Positions 53,668 through 63,844 of a stretch of 64,000 nucleotides of DNA are shown one piece after another. Numbering within the stretch: position 1 is the first letter of the stretch; each line of letters begins with the position of its first letter. The DNA is from Mycobacterium paraterrae (lineage in GTDB: Bacteria; Actinomycetota; Actinomycetes; Mycobacteriales; Mycobacteriaceae). Location: assembly GCF_022430545.2 (NCBI RefSeq), contig NZ_CP092488.2, positions 558,001 through 622,000 on the forward strand, written 5' to 3'. The translations under genes and the position numbers were made by a program. Under the pieces are notes generated by a model. The model saw only the letters and a list, made by a program, of their open reading frames with translations. It did not search any database and was not told where the DNA came from.

Positions 53668-54533
53668 CGCGCGGTCGGGTGCAGCGACCCCCGGGCCTGC
53701 GGGCTCAGTTCCGATTCGCGCAACAGGTGTCGGGGCGGATCGGGCAGCACGAGGTTGCGGCTGACGTGCAGGCCGGCGTCGACGTGCACCAGCTCACCCG
53801 GCTCGAGGAGTCGCCAGCGGGACGGGTCGTCCATGGGTTCGGTGGCGAACACCACCGAGGGTTGCTGGTGCAGGGTAGCTGACTCGGCGCGAATGCGATT
53901 GCTGTGCAGACGAAATCGAGGTTGAGCGGGCGGCCTGCGCCGATCCGAGACATACAGCTCGTGTGACTCCGGGTAGCGCAGTGCCCACACATCCGTGGCC
54001 GTGCTGAGCAGGATGTTGACCGCATAGATCGGGACGTTGTCGGCCAGCCACGTCATCGCGTCGACCAGACCCCCGGTGACGTCGCCGCCGCGGATCCGGA
54101 TCGATGCGGTGATCAACGCGAACACTCGCTCGGAATCCGTCTGTCCCGCAACCAAGTCGGCGGTGCCCAGCTCACTCAGCCGCTGATCGAGAACGTCGAG
54201 GCCTTCCAGAATCCCGTTGTGCGCGAAGATGCGACCGTCCTGCAGGAACGGGTGGGTATTGACGGCCTGGTGTGAGCCGGTGGTCGCATAGCGGACATGG
54301 GCGATGAAGGTGGTGCCGGTCAGATCATGGGCCTCGGTGGCGAACGCGGCGTCTTGCCACGCAGCGATCGGCTGCTTGTGCACCTGCGGCTCGCCCTCGG
54401 CGTCGAAGACGCCGAGCCCAGTCCCATCCGGGTTTCGCCGACTCTGCTCCGACAGGTTGTCCGGTGCCTCAAGCAACCAAAACGTCGCGGTCACAACATC
54501 TGTCCCGGCGTGCAGACCGAAGAGCCGGCACAT
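53664..54533 (-). CDS. Class II glutamine amidotransferase domain protein (Rv1061-like)
   Basis: 289 residues beginning with Met-Cys, so Cys2 becomes the N-terminal nucleophile after Met removal. RRNPDGTGLGVFD, IAHVRYATTG, NTHPFLQDGRIFAHNG and GQTDSERVFALI are the Ntn amidotransferase motifs. No synthase domain follows, so it resembles YafJ-type stand-alone amidotransferases or egtC-like hydrolases. The exact substrate is unknown. The start was placed at the MCRLFG Met because the nucleophile must be residue 2. Confidence 0.87.
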   Translation of the reverse strand: MCRLFGLHAGTDVVTATFWLLEAPDNLSEQSRRNPDGTGLGVFDAEGEPQVHKQPIAAWQDAAFATEAHDLTGTTFIAHVRYATTGSHQAVNTHPFLQDGRIFAHNGILEGLDVLDQRLSELGTADLVAGQTDSERVFALITASIRIRGGDVTGGLVDAMTWLADNVPIYAVNILLSTATDVWALRYPESHELYVSDRRRPPAQPRFRLHSNRIRAESATLHQQPSVVFATEPMDDPSRWRLLEPGELVHVDAGLHVSRNLVLPDPPRHLLRESELSPQARGSLHPTAR

Positions 54534-55015
54534 CAGCGCGTCAGCTCGTCCGACAGCGTCGCCAGCGACTGGCGTGCGTAGCCACGCCACAGCAGACCGA
54601 CCACTGGCAGCAGCCTGGCCGTGAGTGCCGACGCGGCGTGGATATTCCAGGCCCAGGTCACCGTGGTCGACATCGACCCGGCGCCGCTCGGCGCGAACGT
54701 CCATTCGCCCTCGGCGCTGTCGACGAGTACGCCCAGTGGACCGGTGATTCCGGCGATCCGGTAACCGAATGAGTGCGGGGCGTCAACGCCGGTCAACTCC
54801 TCGTGCATGCCGCCGACGCCTCTGAAGACGATCTCGCGCGTCTGGCCCGCGGTACCCCAGGCTCCCTGCTGTCCGCGCACTTCGGCGACGGGCGGGATGG
54901 GTCCGTACCACCGGCTGAAAATCGTGGTCAACGGGATCGGCAGCGTTCCGGCGAAGGCTTCGTCGACCGAGACCGGAATGACCCGCGATTGCTGGACAGC
55001 CAAAGTTCGTGCCAT
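54533..55015 (-). CDS. SRPBCC (START-like) family protein
   Basis: 160 residues with the helix-grip pattern: a VQQSRVIPVSVDEAF opening, WGTAGQTREIVFRGVGGMHEELTG central strands, and a long C-terminal helix (RLLPVVGLLWRGYARQSLATL). Members bind lipids or act as polyketide cyclases. The stop shares one base with the downstream amidotransferase start (TGATG). The start follows fadD14 by about 20 bases, so it may be part of the same operon. Confidence 0.75.
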   Translation of the reverse strand: MARTLAVQQSRVIPVSVDEAFAGTLPIPLTTIFSRWYGPIPPVAEVRGQQGAWGTAGQTREIVFRGVGGMHEELTGVDAPHSFGYRIAGITGPLGVLVDSAEGEWTFAPSGAGSMSTTVTWAWNIHAASALTARLLPVVGLLWRGYARQSLATLSDELTR

Positions 55016-55036
55016 GCCGGAACGCTACCGCTGCCC

Positions 55037-56668
55037 TCAGTCTCGTGCTTCGCTGACCTCGTAGACATCGTCGGCGTAGCGGGACCGTATCGTCTTCTTG
55101 TCGTACTTGCCGACACTCGTGCGTGGGATCTCGTCGACGAATGTCCAGCGTTCCGGCAGCCACCAGCGAACCACCTTGTCGCTGAGAAACTTTCGAAGGT
55201 CGGCGGCATTGACGCCGGAATCTTCGCGCGGAACGACGACGGCCAGCGGCCGCTCTTGCCAGCGTTCGTCGGGAACCGCGACCACGGCGGCCTCGATCAC
55301 ATCCGGGTGCCCGACCAGTGCGTTCTCCAGGTCGACTGACGAAATCCATTCGCCACCAGACTTGATCACGTCCTTGGCTCGGTCGGTCAGCGTGATGAAG
55401 CTGTGCTCGTCGAGGCGGCCGACATCGCCCGTGCGCAGCCAGCCGTGGTCGAATTTCGACTCGTCATGGCCCTGGTAGTAGGAGCTGGTGATCCACGGGC
55501 CCCGCACTTCCACTTCGCCGACGGCCTCGTTGTCGTTGGGCAGCACCGCGCCCTCGTCGTCGACGATCCGAACCTCCACCCCGCACAACGGCTGGCCCTG
55601 CGTGGCGCGAAACGTCCAGTGCTGGTCGTCGGGGGTGCCCGGCGGCGGCCAGGCCATGCTGGCGGTCGGGGACGTTTCCGTCATGCCCCACAACTGGCGA
55701 ATCTGGACACCGTGCCGATCCTCGAAGCTACGCATCAGCGACACCGGCACCGCCGACCCGCCGCACGGCACCAACCGCAAGGAGGACACGTCGTGGCCGG
55801 GATTCTTCTCGAGGTAATGCATGACGTCGTTCCAGATCGTCGGCACGGCCCCGGCGATGGTCGGACGCAACGTCTCGATCATGTCGACCAGCGATTTGGC
55901 GTCCAAGTGGCAGTCCGGCAGCACGAGATCGGCGCCGGCCATCAGCGCGCCGTACGGCAGACCCCACGCGTTGGCGTGGAACATCGGGACGATGGGCAAC
56001 ACCGAGTCGGACGAGCCGATGCCGATGCCGTTGCTGGTGCAGATCGCCATCGTGTGCAGGTAGGTGGAGCGGTGGCTGTAGACGACACCCTTCGGATTGC
56101 CGGTCGTTCCGCTCGTGTAACACATTGCGGCCGCCGAGTTTTCGTCGACATCGGGCCACTCGAATTCCGCCGGTTCTGCTGCGACGATGTCGTCGAAGCG
56201 CAGCACCGTCTTGCCGGACTCTTCGAGGGCAGACAGGTCGCCCTCGCCCACGGCGATCACCGTGTGCACGGTCTTCAACTCGCCGAGGATGGGTGCCAGC
56301 AGCTTGGCCAGCGACAGGTCGACCAATACCACCTGGTCTTCGGCCTCGGTGGCGACGTAGACGATCTGCTCGGGGAACAACCGGATATTGAGCGTGTGCA
56401 GCACCGCGCCCATCGCGGGCACCGCCGTGTAAGCGGTGAGGTGCTCGCTGTTGTTCCACATGAAGGTGGCGACCCGCTGGTCGCCGTCGACACCGATGCG
56501 GCGCAACGCATTCGCCAACTGCGCTGCGCGGCGGCCGAGTTCGGCATAGGTCGACTCGCGATAGCCGTCACCGGTCGCCGTGTAGACCTTGCGCGCACCG
56601 TGGACGCGGGTGGCGTGCCGCAGGATGGCGGTGATCGTCAAGGGGAAGCTGTGCATGGTGCTGTACAT
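55037..56668 (-). CDS. fadD14: Medium/long-chain fatty acid-CoA ligase
   Basis: 543 residues of the ANL superfamily: activates fatty acids to acyl-AMP then acyl-CoA. YTSGTTGNPKGVVYSHRS is the P-loop signature, WGMTETSPT the adenine-binding motif, DHGWLRTGDVGRLDE the hinge-side motif and TSVGKYDKKTIR the catalytic lysine. The ATG at 56668 gives exactly the FadD14 length and MYSTMHSFPLTIT opening. It precedes SRPBCC, amidotransferase and patatin genes on the same strand. Confidence 0.92.
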   Translation of the reverse strand: MYSTMHSFPLTITAILRHATRVHGARKVYTATGDGYRESTYAELGRRAAQLANALRRIGVDGDQRVATFMWNNSEHLTAYTAVPAMGAVLHTLNIRLFPEQIVYVATEAEDQVVLVDLSLAKLLAPILGELKTVHTVIAVGEGDLSALEESGKTVLRFDDIVAAEPAEFEWPDVDENSAAAMCYTSGTTGNPKGVVYSHRSTYLHTMAICTSNGIGIGSSDSVLPIVPMFHANAWGLPYGALMAGADLVLPDCHLDAKSLVDMIETLRPTIAGAVPTIWNDVMHYLEKNPGHDVSSLRLVPCGGSAVPVSLMRSFEDRHGVQIRQLWGMTETSPTASMAWPPPGTPDDQHWTFRATQGQPLCGVEVRIVDDEGAVLPNDNEAVGEVEVRGPWITSSYYQGHDESKFDHGWLRTGDVGRLDEHSFITLTDRAKDVIKSGGEWISSVDLENALVGHPDVIEAAVVAVPDERWQERPLAVVVPREDSGVNAADLRKFLSDKVVRWWLPERWTFVDEIPRTSVGKYDKKTIRSRYADDVYEVSEARD

Positions 56669-56771
56669 CGATGGACCGCCTAAGGTTCTGACCCGGGCCG
56701 GCCCGCCATTCGGCCCGCCCTCGTGGCGATCATTGCACGCTCCGCCGCTCACCATGTGGGCGATGCGGCCC

Positions 56772-57944
56772 CTAGCGTGAAGTGCCCGCCAGCGTCGGCT
56801 CTGCCAGCAGCAACTCGGAGTAGCCCCAGGCGCCCGGCGCGCTCAGCTCGTCGTCCAACGTCAGCGCGCCGTCGGGCAACCCCGCGGCGGCGACGTCCAG
56901 GACGGTGACCGTGCCGGCGTAGTCGGCGACGTAGAGCCGCTCGCCGTCTGGGCTCTCGACCGCGCAGGAGGGCGCGTTGCCGACGACGATGGTGGCGAGC
57001 ACGTCCTTGGTGGCCGTGGACAGCACGGTTACGTGCTGATCGCCGACCAGATAGGCGCGCTCACCATCGCGGCTCAGCGTCAGTTGCGCGACCGTGCACG
57101 CGTCCTCGCCGATCTTGTAGGTGGCGTGAATCGCCGCGTTCCGGGTCTCGATCACGTCCAGCGCGATGCCGAAGTCGGGGCCACAGCTCACGACGTAGGC
57201 GATCGCACCGTCCGGGCTCAACGCGATATCGCGGATCGGCGAACCGATTTCGATGGTGTCGACGATCCGGGCGCGGCCGGTGTCGATGACGACCAGTCGC
57301 GCCGTCGTTGTGTCGTTGGCCGCAACAAAGAGCCGGCGGCCGTCGCGGCTCACCCGCACGCGGCCGACCGTCGCCGCCGGGATCGTGACCGTTTTCTTGT
57401 TTCCGGTCGCGGTGTCGAGGATCGCGACGTCTGCGCCGTCCGCACCGGTCCGGCCGACGTAGCCAAATCGCCCGTCCGCGCTGACCGCTAGGTCGGTGAC
57501 ACTGAAGGCCACCGGATAAGTCGCGACGATGGTTTCGGAGTCGGTATCGAACGCGAGGATCTCGTCGTATGCGTCCGACACGCTGCTGACGTAGGCGCGC
57601 CGGCCGGACATCGCCACCGCAAGCGGCTCGTCGACGTCGGTCACCGTCAGCCGGGGCAACCCGGCGGCGGTGTCGATCAGCGAGACGCTGCCGTCCCCGT
57701 GGTGGGTCACCGACACGACGCGACCGTCTGGGCTGACAGCGATGCCTGTAACGGCGCCTCGCCCGGTCGCGATCTCGTCGGTGATGGTGAAAAGTCGTGC
57801 TTCGTTCAGCCCGTGAACTGATTTGCCCACAATGGCACCAGCCTCTACATGTTGGTCCGCGGTCCACGGACATTCGGCGTCTGAGCTGACAACACCTCGA
57901 TCAGTCCGATGCTTCCGCGGACCACTGCTCAGACCCGTACTCAC
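56772..57944 (-). CDS. Seven-bladed beta-propeller protein (Rv1057-like)
   Basis: 390 residues built of YVTN/Lvp-type repeats: VSPDGRVVSVTHHGDGSVSLID, SADGRFGYVGRTG, SRDGRRLFVAAND, SPDGAIAYVVSCG, SRDGERAYLVGDQ, SPDGERLYVADYAG. About seven blades can be counted. No signal peptide is evident. In M. tuberculosis Rv1057 is controlled by MprAB, SigE and TrcRS. Molecular role unknown; these propellers bind partners or sugars. The GTG/ATG start position is not certain. Confidence 0.85.
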   Translation of the reverse strand: MSTGLSSGPRKHRTDRGVVSSDAECPWTADQHVEAGAIVGKSVHGLNEARLFTITDEIATGRGAVTGIAVSPDGRVVSVTHHGDGSVSLIDTAAGLPRLTVTDVDEPLAVAMSGRRAYVSSVSDAYDEILAFDTDSETIVATYPVAFSVTDLAVSADGRFGYVGRTGADGADVAILDTATGNKKTVTIPAATVGRVRVSRDGRRLFVAANDTTTARLVVIDTGRARIVDTIEIGSPIRDIALSPDGAIAYVVSCGPDFGIALDVIETRNAAIHATYKIGEDACTVAQLTLSRDGERAYLVGDQHVTVLSTATKDVLATIVVGNAPSCAVESPDGERLYVADYAGTVTVLDVAAAGLPDGALTLDDELSAPGAWGYSELLLAEPTLAGTSR

Positions 57945-59501
<1,557 letters not shown>

Positions 59502-59502
59502 C

Positions 59503-60273
59503 GTGCCACCTGACGAACCGTCTGCAGGACAGACTCTCGACATGGGGCCGGTCAGCGCCGGGCCTCGCGTCTTCATCGCCACTCCGATGTACGGCGGCAT
59601 GGCTTCGGCCGCCTATGCGATGTCACTAGCTCACGCCCCCGGCATATTCTTCCGATCGGGCGTCGGGCTGAACTTCAGCTGCGCCGTCAACGACAGCCTC
59701 GTGACCCGTGCCCGGAATTATTTGACCCACCAGTTCCTCAATTCGACTGCTACACATCTGATGTGGATCGACGCGGACATCGGCTTCGATCCGACCGACA
59801 TCATCAAGATGGTGCAGGCCGATAAAGACATCGTGTGCGGGATCTACCCGAAGAAGGAGATCAACTGGAACGCGGTGGCGCGCGCAGCGAGCGCCGGCGT
59901 ACCGCCCGAACGCCTGCCTGAGCACGAACGTTCCCTGGTCGTAAACCTCGTCGACAACTCCCAAGATCGGGTGACGGCCGACGGGCTCATCGAAATCGCC
60001 AATGCCGGAACCGGATTCATGCTGATCAAGCGAAATGTGTTCGAAGTCCTCGCTCCGGACGCACCGTCCTACGTGGACGGCTCCACACCGGGCATCGAGA
60101 TCAAAGAGTTCTACGCCGTCAGCATCGATCGCGACTCCGGCAACAGCCTGCTTTCCGAGGACTACCACTTCTGCAAACTGGCTCGTGACCGCGGGTTCGC
60201 GATCTACGCCGCTTCGTGGGTGCGGCTAAACCACACGGGCACGTACATCTTCGGACACGGCAGCGCACAATAG
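59503..60273 (+). CDS. Glycosyltransferase-like protein (DxD type)
   Basis: 256 residues. RVFIATPMYGGMASAAYAM starts a GT-A-like Rossmann segment, then NDSLVTRARNYL, HLMWIDADIGFDPTDI with a DAD motif for metal/nucleotide sugar binding, and IVCGIYPKKEINW. The C-terminal part has NAGTGFMLIKRNVFE and LSEDYHFCKLARDRGF, with acidic residues suitable for catalysis. Such proteins also occur in phages. No signal or membrane segment. A GTG start directly follows the methyltransferase stop, so they are co-transcribed. Confidence 0.75.
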   Translation: MPPDEPSAGQTLDMGPVSAGPRVFIATPMYGGMASAAYAMSLAHAPGIFFRSGVGLNFSCAVNDSLVTRARNYLTHQFLNSTATHLMWIDADIGFDPTDIIKMVQADKDIVCGIYPKKEINWNAVARAASAGVPPERLPEHERSLVVNLVDNSQDRVTADGLIEIANAGTGFMLIKRNVFEVLAPDAPSYVDGSTPGIEIKEFYAVSIDRDSGNSLLSEDYHFCKLARDRGFAIYAASWVRLNHTGTYIFGHGSAQ

Positions 60274-60281
60274 GCGTCAGC

Positions 60282-61076
60282 TCAAAGGCTTGGATTTACC
60301 AGCCAATTCGGTTGTAGCTCGCTGTCGTATTCGTACGGACCGGTGTGCGTCAGATGCACCCAGGGGGCCGCGAAGACCTTGAAACCGCAACTGCGCGCAA
60401 GGAAACAGAAGTAATAGTCCTCGGACACCAGCCGATTCGTACCAGCCTCGATATCGACCTTGTAGAACTCCTTGATGGTTTGGCCGCCCACCACGTAGGA
60501 CGGCACCTGGTCCTGCAAGGCCTCGAAGACTCTGCGCTTGACGAGCATGAAACCGGTTCCCCCAGCGGTGATCTCCACGACATCACCCGAGCTGGCGTCT
60601 ACGTCGGCGTCGTCGCCCTCGAGGACGTTGATGACGAAAGTACCGACGTGGCGGTGCAGTTCGTGGGGTGGCACGCCGTCGTTCACAGCGCGTGCGACGC
60701 GGTTCCAGTCAATGGCTTTTTTCGGATATAGCCCGCACACGATGTCCTCGTCCGCGACCAGCATGCTGACGATGTCCAAACCGTTGAAACCGATGTCGGC
60801 GTCGATCCACATCAAATGCGTGGCCGACGTCTCGAGAAACTGCTTGGCCAGGTGGTTCCTGGAGTTCGCCACCAACGCGTCGCTGGTGCGGTATTGGTAC
60901 AGCAGGCCTACCCCACTGCGCATGAAGATCACCGGTGTCTGCGCCAGGGACCACGTGTAGGTTCCGGTCGCCATCCCGCCGTACATGGGCGTGGCGATGA
61001 AGACGGTCGGACCGGTCGTACTTGAACCCTGGCTCTGCTCCGCGACGGGACCTGAGCCCGGAATTTCGTCAAGCAT
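60282..61076 (-). CDS. Glycosyltransferase-like protein, paralog of the upstream gene
   Basis: 264 residues, sharing VFIATPMYGGMA, ATHLMWIDADIGF, DIVCGLYPKK, TGFMLVKRRVFE and SEDYYFCFLARSCGF with the preceding gene. It differs in the middle (NSRNHLAKQFLE) and in its acidic insert (EGDDADVDASSGD). It runs tail to tail with the other copy, eight bases apart, so the two form an inverted duplicated pair. The ATG at 61076 was chosen because the family start follows soon after. The nearby tRNA suggests an accessory-gene location. Confidence 0.75.
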   Translation of the reverse strand: MLDEIPGSGPVAEQSQGSSTTGPTVFIATPMYGGMATGTYTWSLAQTPVIFMRSGVGLLYQYRTSDALVANSRNHLAKQFLETSATHLMWIDADIGFNGLDIVSMLVADEDIVCGLYPKKAIDWNRVARAVNDGVPPHELHRHVGTFVINVLEGDDADVDASSGDVVEITAGGTGFMLVKRRVFEALQDQVPSYVVGGQTIKEFYKVDIEAGTNRLVSEDYYFCFLARSCGFKVFAAPWVHLTHTGPYEYDSELQPNWLVNPSL

Positions 61077-61286
61077 CGGCAAACTATATGACTTACGGTG
61101 ACGGCCCGTGGTCAGCCGCCAGATCTGCGGTGCGGCACAGATCGGCACGCGGGCAGCGTTAAGAGATCGTCAAGATTATCGGCACGCCGTGCTCAGGCCA
61201 GCCCCGATTATGTGAGAATTCCAGCCTCACATCAGAACACGACATGAGCCGCGCGACGCAGGGAGTGGCTGCCGGTTGCGCGACCG

Positions 61287-61360
61287 TGCCCCCAGTCGGA
61301 CTCGAACCGACACTGGGCGGATTTTAAGTCCGCTGCCTCTGCCAATTGGGCTATGGGGGC
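61287..61360 (-). tRNA. leuX: tRNA-Leu (UAA anticodon)
   Basis: On the minus strand a complete cloverleaf is readable. The acceptor GCCCCCA pairs with TGGGGGC. The D arm is AGCCCAATTGGCAGAGGC, the anticodon stem GCGGA/TCCGC has a CTTAAAA loop (anticodon TAA), the variable loop is short, and the T arm is GTCGGTTCGAGTCCGAC. The gene is 74 bases with discriminator A and no encoded CCA. It lies next to the accessory cluster and the PE/PPE operon, as leuX does near Rv1055. Confidence 0.93.
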
Positions 61361-61555
61361 CAGCGCCGAATTTAGCGTGTTAACGCCAGATTCCGCCCTA
61401 GGCCCGTTGCCGCAGGACGCCATCTGGGTCTTGTTAAAAATTAAGCGTCCTTGTTAAGAAGCCATTAACCCGCTGGGCAAGGGGCCCAAATCTCCGCGAA
61501 GGTAGTCGCGTGGACGCCAGTGAAGCCCGACCAAAACCCACGCATTGATCATCGT

Positions 61556-61583
61556 GGCCGACCTCGTCAGGGTCGGTCTTTTT
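61556..61583 (+). terminator. T-tailed hairpin in the PE leader
   Basis: GGCCGACC (61556-61563) and GGTCGGTC (61571-61578) form an 8-bp stem (one G-U pair) with a 7-base loop, followed by TTTTT (61579-61583). This has the form of a Rho-independent terminator. It lies 16 bases before the PE start and covers the region just upstream of the AGGAG ribosome site. It could attenuate the PE/PPE/esx transcript or mark a 5' end. Confidence 0.65.
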
Positions 61584-61599
61584 ACACCAGGAGACTTAC

Positions 61600-62514
61600 A
61601 TGGCCTTCGTGAATACCCAGCCTGCGGCGATCGCGGCTGCCGCGCAGCAGCTTGAGGGGCTTACCAACTCCTTCACCGCGGCAAGTACCGGCGCAGCCGC
61701 CTCCACGACGGATATCGTGCCCGCCGCTTCGGACGAAGTATCAATCCTGCAGGCAGGGGTGTTCACGACCTACGGGCAGATGTACCAGACGGTCAGCGCC
61801 CAGGCAGAGGCCATCCAGCAGCAGTTCAACCAGCTGCTAGGCCAGAGCTCGAGCTCCTACCAGGAGACAGAGGCCAACAACCAGGCGGGCGCCGCGGCGA
61901 ACCAGCTGGCGAACAGCGCACAGTCTGCGTCGTCGGCTGCCGCGCAGCCCGCGGACGCCATCAGCAGCCTGACCGGACTCATCTCCGGCATCACCGGGTT
62001 CCTGACGAGCGGTCTCGTCGGCCAGCTGAGCAGCAACATCGGCAACCTCGTCAACATCAACATCGGTAACTGGGCGTCGGCCGGTTCGGACCTCATCGGC
62101 CTCGGCGGTGGTGGTCTTCTCACCGCGCTGGCCGGGCCCGCGACGGCTGGTGCCGACATCGGCGGCCTCGGGTCGGCCCTGGCTACCGATGTCACTCCGG
62201 TCGGCATGGGCGGCGCAGGGGCGGCGGGCGCCGCTCCCATTCTGGCCTCGGCCGGCGCCGGGTCGTCGATCGGCTCTCTGTCGGTGCCGCCGAGCTGGGC
62301 CGGCGGCGCCGGTCTCCCAGCGGCCGGTGGCGCTCCCGTCACGCTCGCGTCGCAGACGTTCAGCGCTGCTACGCCCGCCGCGGGTGGCATGAACGGGGTT
62401 GCCGGCATGCCGGCGGTCGCCAACGGCGGTCGCGGCGGCTCGAGCTTCGGTGCCCCGCGCTACGGCGTCAAGCCGAAGGTCATGCCGCTGGTGCCGAAGC
62501 CGACGATGGCGTAG
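61600..62514 (+). CDS. PE family protein with SVP-like C-terminal tail
   Basis: 304 residues. The N-terminal PE domain (about 1-100, MAFVNTQPAAIAAAAQQLEG) contains the YxxxE secretion-type motif SSYQETEANN near residue 86-92. After a Gly/Ala/Ser-rich region, the C-terminal part has GSLSVPPSWA and ends GAPRYGVKPKVMPLVPK, a pattern expected for PPE-SVP proteins rather than PE. It should pair with the following PPE and be exported by ESX-5. An AGGAG site precedes the ATG. Closest place in M. tuberculosis is PE8. Confidence 0.85.
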   Translation: MAFVNTQPAAIAAAAQQLEGLTNSFTAASTGAAASTTDIVPAASDEVSILQAGVFTTYGQMYQTVSAQAEAIQQQFNQLLGQSSSSYQETEANNQAGAAANQLANSAQSASSAAAQPADAISSLTGLISGITGFLTSGLVGQLSSNIGNLVNINIGNWASAGSDLIGLGGGGLLTALAGPATAGADIGGLGSALATDVTPVGMGGAGAAGAAPILASAGAGSSIGSLSVPPSWAGGAGLPAAGGAPVTLASQTFSAATPAAGGMNGVAGMPAVANGGRGGSSFGAPRYGVKPKVMPLVPKPTMA

Positions 62515-62588
62515 CCGCTCTCGGCCCCGAAGTCGCACGCCCACAACCCCATTCACTCCCATAACCCTCGATAGACAGGATCGAAGAA

Positions 62589-63770
62589 ATGGCTTTTGAC
62601 TTTGCAGCTCGACCCCCAGAGGTCAACTCCACCCTTATCTACTCGGGCGCCGGCGCGGGACCGCTGATGGCCGCGGCGGCCACGTTCGGCTCGCTGAGCT
62701 CGGAGCTCAGCACGAACGCGGCCGCATACGAATCGGTGATCAGCGAGCTGAGTTCGGTGTGGACGGGCCCGTCGTCCACCGCGATGGCCGCGTCGGCGCA
62801 GCAGAACGTTGAATGGCTGCAAACCACGTCGGCTCAGCTTGCCGAAGCGGCTTCGAAGGCGACCGCCTCCGCGGCGGCCTACGAGGCGGCGTTCTCTGCC
62901 TCCATTCCGCCTCCGGTGGTCTACGCCAACCGGGCTCAGCTGGCGATTCTGGTCGCGACCAACATCCTCGGCCAGAACACGCCGGCGATCGCCGCCAACG
63001 AGGCGATGTACGCCGAGTTCTGGGCGCAGGACGCCACGGCGATGAGCACCTACGCAGCCAGCGCGGCCACCACCGCTCAGGTGACGCCGTTGACCGAGCC
63101 GACCCAGTCCACCAACCCGGGCGGGTCGGCAGCGCAGTCCGCTGCCGTCGGCAGCTCTGCGGCGACCAACGGGGCGAACAGCGGCGCGAACGGGCTGCTC
63201 AGCAGCCTGCAGGGCGCGTCGAGCGCGGCGGCTCAGCCGGCCGACGTGACCAGCGAGCTGGGCAACCTGTACCAGGCGATCCAGAACTTCTGGGGAGTTC
63301 CGCTGATCTCCAACGGATTCAACTCCGCTGACGTGACGCTCTCCTGGTGCATCATGATGATGGCGTCCGCGCTGGGAACCTTGAACCACTTCATCGCGGG
63401 TGCTCCCTTCGGTGTCACGATCGGCGATGCAACGCCGCTGGGCGCCGGCCTGGGCTTCGGCACGACGCTGGCGGGTTCGACGTCCGGAGTCGGCGGCGCA
63501 ACGCTGGCCGGGATGGGCGAGGCGGGTTCCGTCGGTGGGATGTCGGTGCCGGCGAGCTGGGCACCCAGCACTCCCGCAACCCTCGCCGCCAACGAGAGCG
63601 TGCTGTCCGGCAGCGGCTGGACTGCCGCCGTCGACGAGGCCGCCACCGGCACCGGCGGAGCGCCGGGCATCATGCCCGGAATGGCCTCGGCCGGCGGGAA
63701 GTCGGGTCTGGGCCTGAGCGGGCCTCGCTACGGCACCAAGCCCAAGGTCATGCCGAAGGTGCTCATCTAG
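62589..63770 (+). CDS. PPE family protein, SVP-like subgroup
   Basis: 393 residues. The PPE domain (about 1-175) has RPPEVNS, SSVWTGPSSTAM with the conserved WxG turn, and AAAYEAAFSASIPPPVVYANR. The C-terminal region has GGMSVPASWAPS and ends GPRYGTKPKVMPKVLI. It is very similar in tail to the neighbouring PE. It likely forms a heterodimer with that PE, recognised by EspG5. It corresponds in position to PPE15. Located 74 bases after the PE gene. Confidence 0.92.
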   Translation: MAFDFAARPPEVNSTLIYSGAGAGPLMAAAATFGSLSSELSTNAAAYESVISELSSVWTGPSSTAMAASAQQNVEWLQTTSAQLAEAASKATASAAAYEAAFSASIPPPVVYANRAQLAILVATNILGQNTPAIAANEAMYAEFWAQDATAMSTYAASAATTAQVTPLTEPTQSTNPGGSAAQSAAVGSSAATNGANSGANGLLSSLQGASSAAAQPADVTSELGNLYQAIQNFWGVPLISNGFNSADVTLSWCIMMMASALGTLNHFIAGAPFGVTIGDATPLGAGLGFGTTLAGSTSGVGGATLAGMGEAGSVGGMSVPASWAPSTPATLAANESVLSGSGWTAAVDEAATGTGGAPGIMPGMASAGGKSGLGLSGPRYGTKPKVMPKVLI

Positions 63771-63809
63771 AGACATTCGCCGGAGGCGATGTCGCCTTCA
63801 TCGGACACA

Positions 63810-63826
63810 ACCACCACCACCACCAC
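63810..63826 (+). repeat. (ACC) microsatellite before the esx gene
   Basis: The 17-base run is a short ACC repeat in the 74-base spacer between PPE and the WXG100 gene. In one frame it reads as a polyhistidine stretch continuing from PPE-shadow sequence to a TAA, but no start codon initiates it nearby. Slippage could change spacing between genes. Confidence 0.5.
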
Positions 63827-63844
63827 AAATAAGGAGAAGAAGTT

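Noticed and set aside
55403..56683. Plus-strand open frame of 426 codons across fadD14
   Set aside because: Antisense shadow of an intact acyl-CoA ligase, His/Arg/Gln-rich with no domain.
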